This document shows, one piece after another, positions 5,524-6,918 of a stretch of 6,918 nucleotides of DNA. Position numbers and translations under genes: made by a program. The stretch lies in contig DGXO01000056.1 of the NCBI GenBank assembly GCA_002395605.1, positions 1 to 6,918 of the forward strand, read 5' to 3'. Origin of the DNA: Bacteroidales bacterium UBA4230 (GTDB lineage: Bacteria; Bacteroidota; Bacteroidia; Bacteroidales; UBA932). The notes under the pieces were generated by a model. That model was not told the origin of the DNA and did no database searches. It saw nothing but the letters and a program-made list of their open reading frames with translations. Positions within the stretch are counted from its first letter, which is position 1. Every line of letters starts with the position of its first letter.

Positions 5524-6428
5524 ACCCTGTCAATGTTGCCGTAAGAGTTCTTTACCGGGATGCGCTTAAAGGCCAGAATGCAGGCGGCAAGGACAGCCAG
5601 CGCCACCACATAAAGAACTGAATATGTGGCCGTTCCCATCATTTCCACAAAGAAGTCGTACTCCTGCGTGGAGGGGATTTGGGCCATGATGACTGCAAAG
5701 CCGTTGTTTACAAAATGCATGAGCATTGTGAGCCACAGGCAGCCTGTCTTGTAGTAGACATATCCCATGATGACTCCAATGATGAAGGCGTTGAGAGCCT
5801 GCCAGGGGTTCATGTGGATAAGGGCAAAGAAAAGTGCGCTTATGACTATGGCCCAAACGGGTTTCATCTTGGTGAGAAGGCCCCTCAGGACCATTCCGCG
5901 GCACAGCCATTCCTCAAAGATTGGGGCGAAGATGGCCGTGAGGAGGAACGAACTCCAGAATGGACCGCCCGTCATCTGCTCAAGCGCCGCCGACACAATG
6001 TCGTAGAAGGACTTAAGCGCAGGAATGGAATTGGTGACCTTCATGTTGTAGTAGTTGAGAAGGTCTGCGGAGAACATGGTGGCAAAGGTGAGAGCCACTG
6101 TGATGAGGCCGATGCTCCACCACTTGTACGGGCCGAAGTTGGCGCTTGAAAGCTTGTATCCGGGGTCGAAGAGGCTGTTCATGCGGCTCTTGTGGGCTGC
6201 ATAGATCATGGCCGGGAGGAATGACAGAGGATACACTATGAGGGAACTGTATTTGGCAACGACATCGGCCGGAACAAAGGCGCCGAGAAGCAGTACCACA
6301 AGGCTTCCAAGGAGGTTACCGATGAGGAACCATCCAAGAAGGCCGAACATGCCGCCCACGCCCGGAACATACCAGGCGTGACCGGCATAGAGATCATAGT
6401 TGTTTACTTTTCTTGCGAATAGAGCCAT
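5520..6428 (-). CDS. CPBP family intramembrane glutamic endopeptidase
   Basis: Multi-pass membrane protein of the CPBP (CAAX protease and bacteriocin-processing, Abi) family related to eukaryotic Rce1. The 302 residues have about eight hydrophobic segments. All three family motifs lie in the C-terminal half: EEWLCR (Glu172, Glu173, Arg177), FFALIH (His205) and MHFVNN (His238, Asn242); these form the presumed membrane-embedded active site. The N-terminus MALFARKVNNYDLY is not a signal peptide. CAAX prenyl processing is not expected in bacteria, and substrates of most bacterial members are unknown. The ATG at 6428 comes one base after the stop of the upstream nucleotidyltransferase (TAATATG), and the gene's end overlaps the divIC-like start by 4 bp, so it lies mid-operon. 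A role in envelope protein processing or in division is possible from context only. Confidence 0.9.
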   Translation of the reverse strand: MALFARKVNNYDLYAGHAWYVPGVGGMFGLLGWFLIGNLLGSLVVLLLGAFVPADVVAKYSSLIVYPLSFLPAMIYAAHKSRMNSLFDPGYKLSSANFGPYKWWSIGLITVALTFATMFSADLLNYYNMKVTNSIPALKSFYDIVSAALEQMTGGPFWSSFLLTAIFAPIFEEWLCRGMVLRGLLTKMKPVWAIVISALFFALIHMNPWQALNAFIIGVIMGYVYYKTGCLWLTMLMHFVNNGFAVIMAQIPSTQEYDFFVEMMGTATYSVLYVVALAVLAACILAFKRIPVKNSYGNIDRV

Positions 6429-6429
6429 A

Positions 6430-6918
6430 TTACTTGTAGAGGGGGCTGGGATAAACGCCGTCCTTTACCAGCTGGGCGAACTTGGCTACAACTGCAGGGC
6501 GGTCTTCCTTGTAAGTTACGCCAAACCAGTGAGAAGGGGTGGAAAGGACCTCGCAGGAGCCTTCACCGCCATTCACAATGACATCCACGGCGTAAGGGAT
6601 GTAGAATTCCTTCTTGGGCTCCGTGCGGTGCTCTTCAAGGAAGGTGACAAAGCTCTTTTCGCTCTTCTCAAAGTAATCCGGAGTGAAGCCCCACATGTTC
6701 ATGGAACAGAGAGCCTTTGCGTCAAGTTTCACGTGCTGTTCTCCGTTTACGGAGTTGTTGCCGTATACGTTGCCATCAGCCTCCTTGGCAATGTCAAGGT
6801 GCTCTGCAATGCCTGTGAGGATGTTCTTGGAGTCATAGTAGCAAATACCGCGGGAGACGCTTCCGTTTTCAGAGAGGGTGTTCTCAAGTTCGAAGCCTAT
6901 GATGCAGTACTGTCCCTT
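6430..6918 (-). CDS. Sugar-phosphate nucleotidyltransferase, C-terminal part (5' end beyond the right edge)
   Basis: Only the last 162 residues are in the window; the frame stays open to position 6918 with no ATG, so the start and the nucleotide-binding N-terminal half lie outside. The visible part matches the C-terminal half of NTP_transferase family proteins: GFELENTLSENGSVSRGIC near the edge, TGIAEHLDI, SMNMWGFTPDYF, EFYIPYAVD, STPSHWFGVTYKEDRP and the end GVYPSPLYK. Such proteins transfer a nucleotidyl group to a sugar phosphate to make NDP-sugars for glycan or envelope synthesis; the exact sugar cannot be read here. A GTG at 6732 could be taken as a start for a 100-residue protein, but family similarity continues well upstream of it, so it is not the start. 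It is followed after one base by the CPBP protease gene. Confidence 0.8.
   Translation of the reverse strand, partial: KGQYCIIGFELENTLSENGSVSRGICYYDSKNILTGIAEHLDIAKEADGNVYGNNSVNGEQHVKLDAKALCSMNMWGFTPDYFEKSEKSFVTFLEEHRTEPKKEFYIPYAVDVIVNGGEGSCEVLSTPSHWFGVTYKEDRPAVVAKFAQLVKDGVYPSPLYK

Noticed and set aside
6430..6732. Complete 100-residue protein starting at GTG 6732
   Set aside because: The frame is open to the window edge and family-like sequence continues upstream of 6732, so this is the end of a larger nucleotidyltransferase.
1..6918. Defence, phage, integron or CRISPR system
   Set aside because: No nuclease, helicase, integrase, transposase or repeat-spacer array is present; all genes are housekeeping or envelope functions.

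Overview
The window looks like a chromosomal stretch of core genes from a moderately GC-rich member of the Bacteroidota, probably order Bacteroidales. The grounds are: promoter boxes of the Bacteroidota form TAnnTTTG directly upstream of several genes, a DUF4293 membrane protein (a family known from this phylum), very short leaders without clear Shine-Dalgarno sequences, and the protein sequences themselves. Genus is not resolved.

Layout, left to right. (1) 1-1031, minus: prfA (peptide chain release factor 1), lacking only its last codons past the left edge. (2) 1032-1267: prfA promoter plus a 134-bp element (1104-1237) that is one long imperfect palindrome. (3) 1268-4317, minus: a tight transcription unit DUF4293 - fabK - fabF - fabZ, with fabK/fabF overlapping by 11 bp and fabF/fabZ by 8 bp. 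The fab genes supply condensation, dehydration and enoyl reduction for fatty-acid-type chain elongation; no ketoreductase, malonyl transferase or acyl carrier protein gene is present here. (4) 4318-4375: a compact divergent promoter region. (5) 4376-5230, plus: folP (dihydropteroate synthase), interrupted in frame by a 143-bp GC-rich element with perfect 28-bp inverted-repeat ends (4583-4725). (6) 5215-6918, minus: a tight unit reading sugar nucleotidyltransferase (5' end off the right edge) - CPBP intramembrane protease - DivIC/FtsB-like septum protein, with a 1-bp gap and then a 4-bp ATGA overlap. Its end overlaps the end of folP by 16 bp.

The genes join translation termination, fatty-acid elongation, folate synthesis and cell-envelope/division functions, all ordinary housekeeping. 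The unusual content is the two palindromic elements. The one in folP behaves like an in-frame, protein-coding palindromic insertion, comparable in principle to Rickettsia palindromic elements, and reads open with the same end peptides on both strands. The one upstream of prfA is a full-length hairpin whose imperfect positions are mostly G-U-compatible on one strand only. I see no CRISPR array, tRNA, rRNA, transposase, phage gene or defence system.
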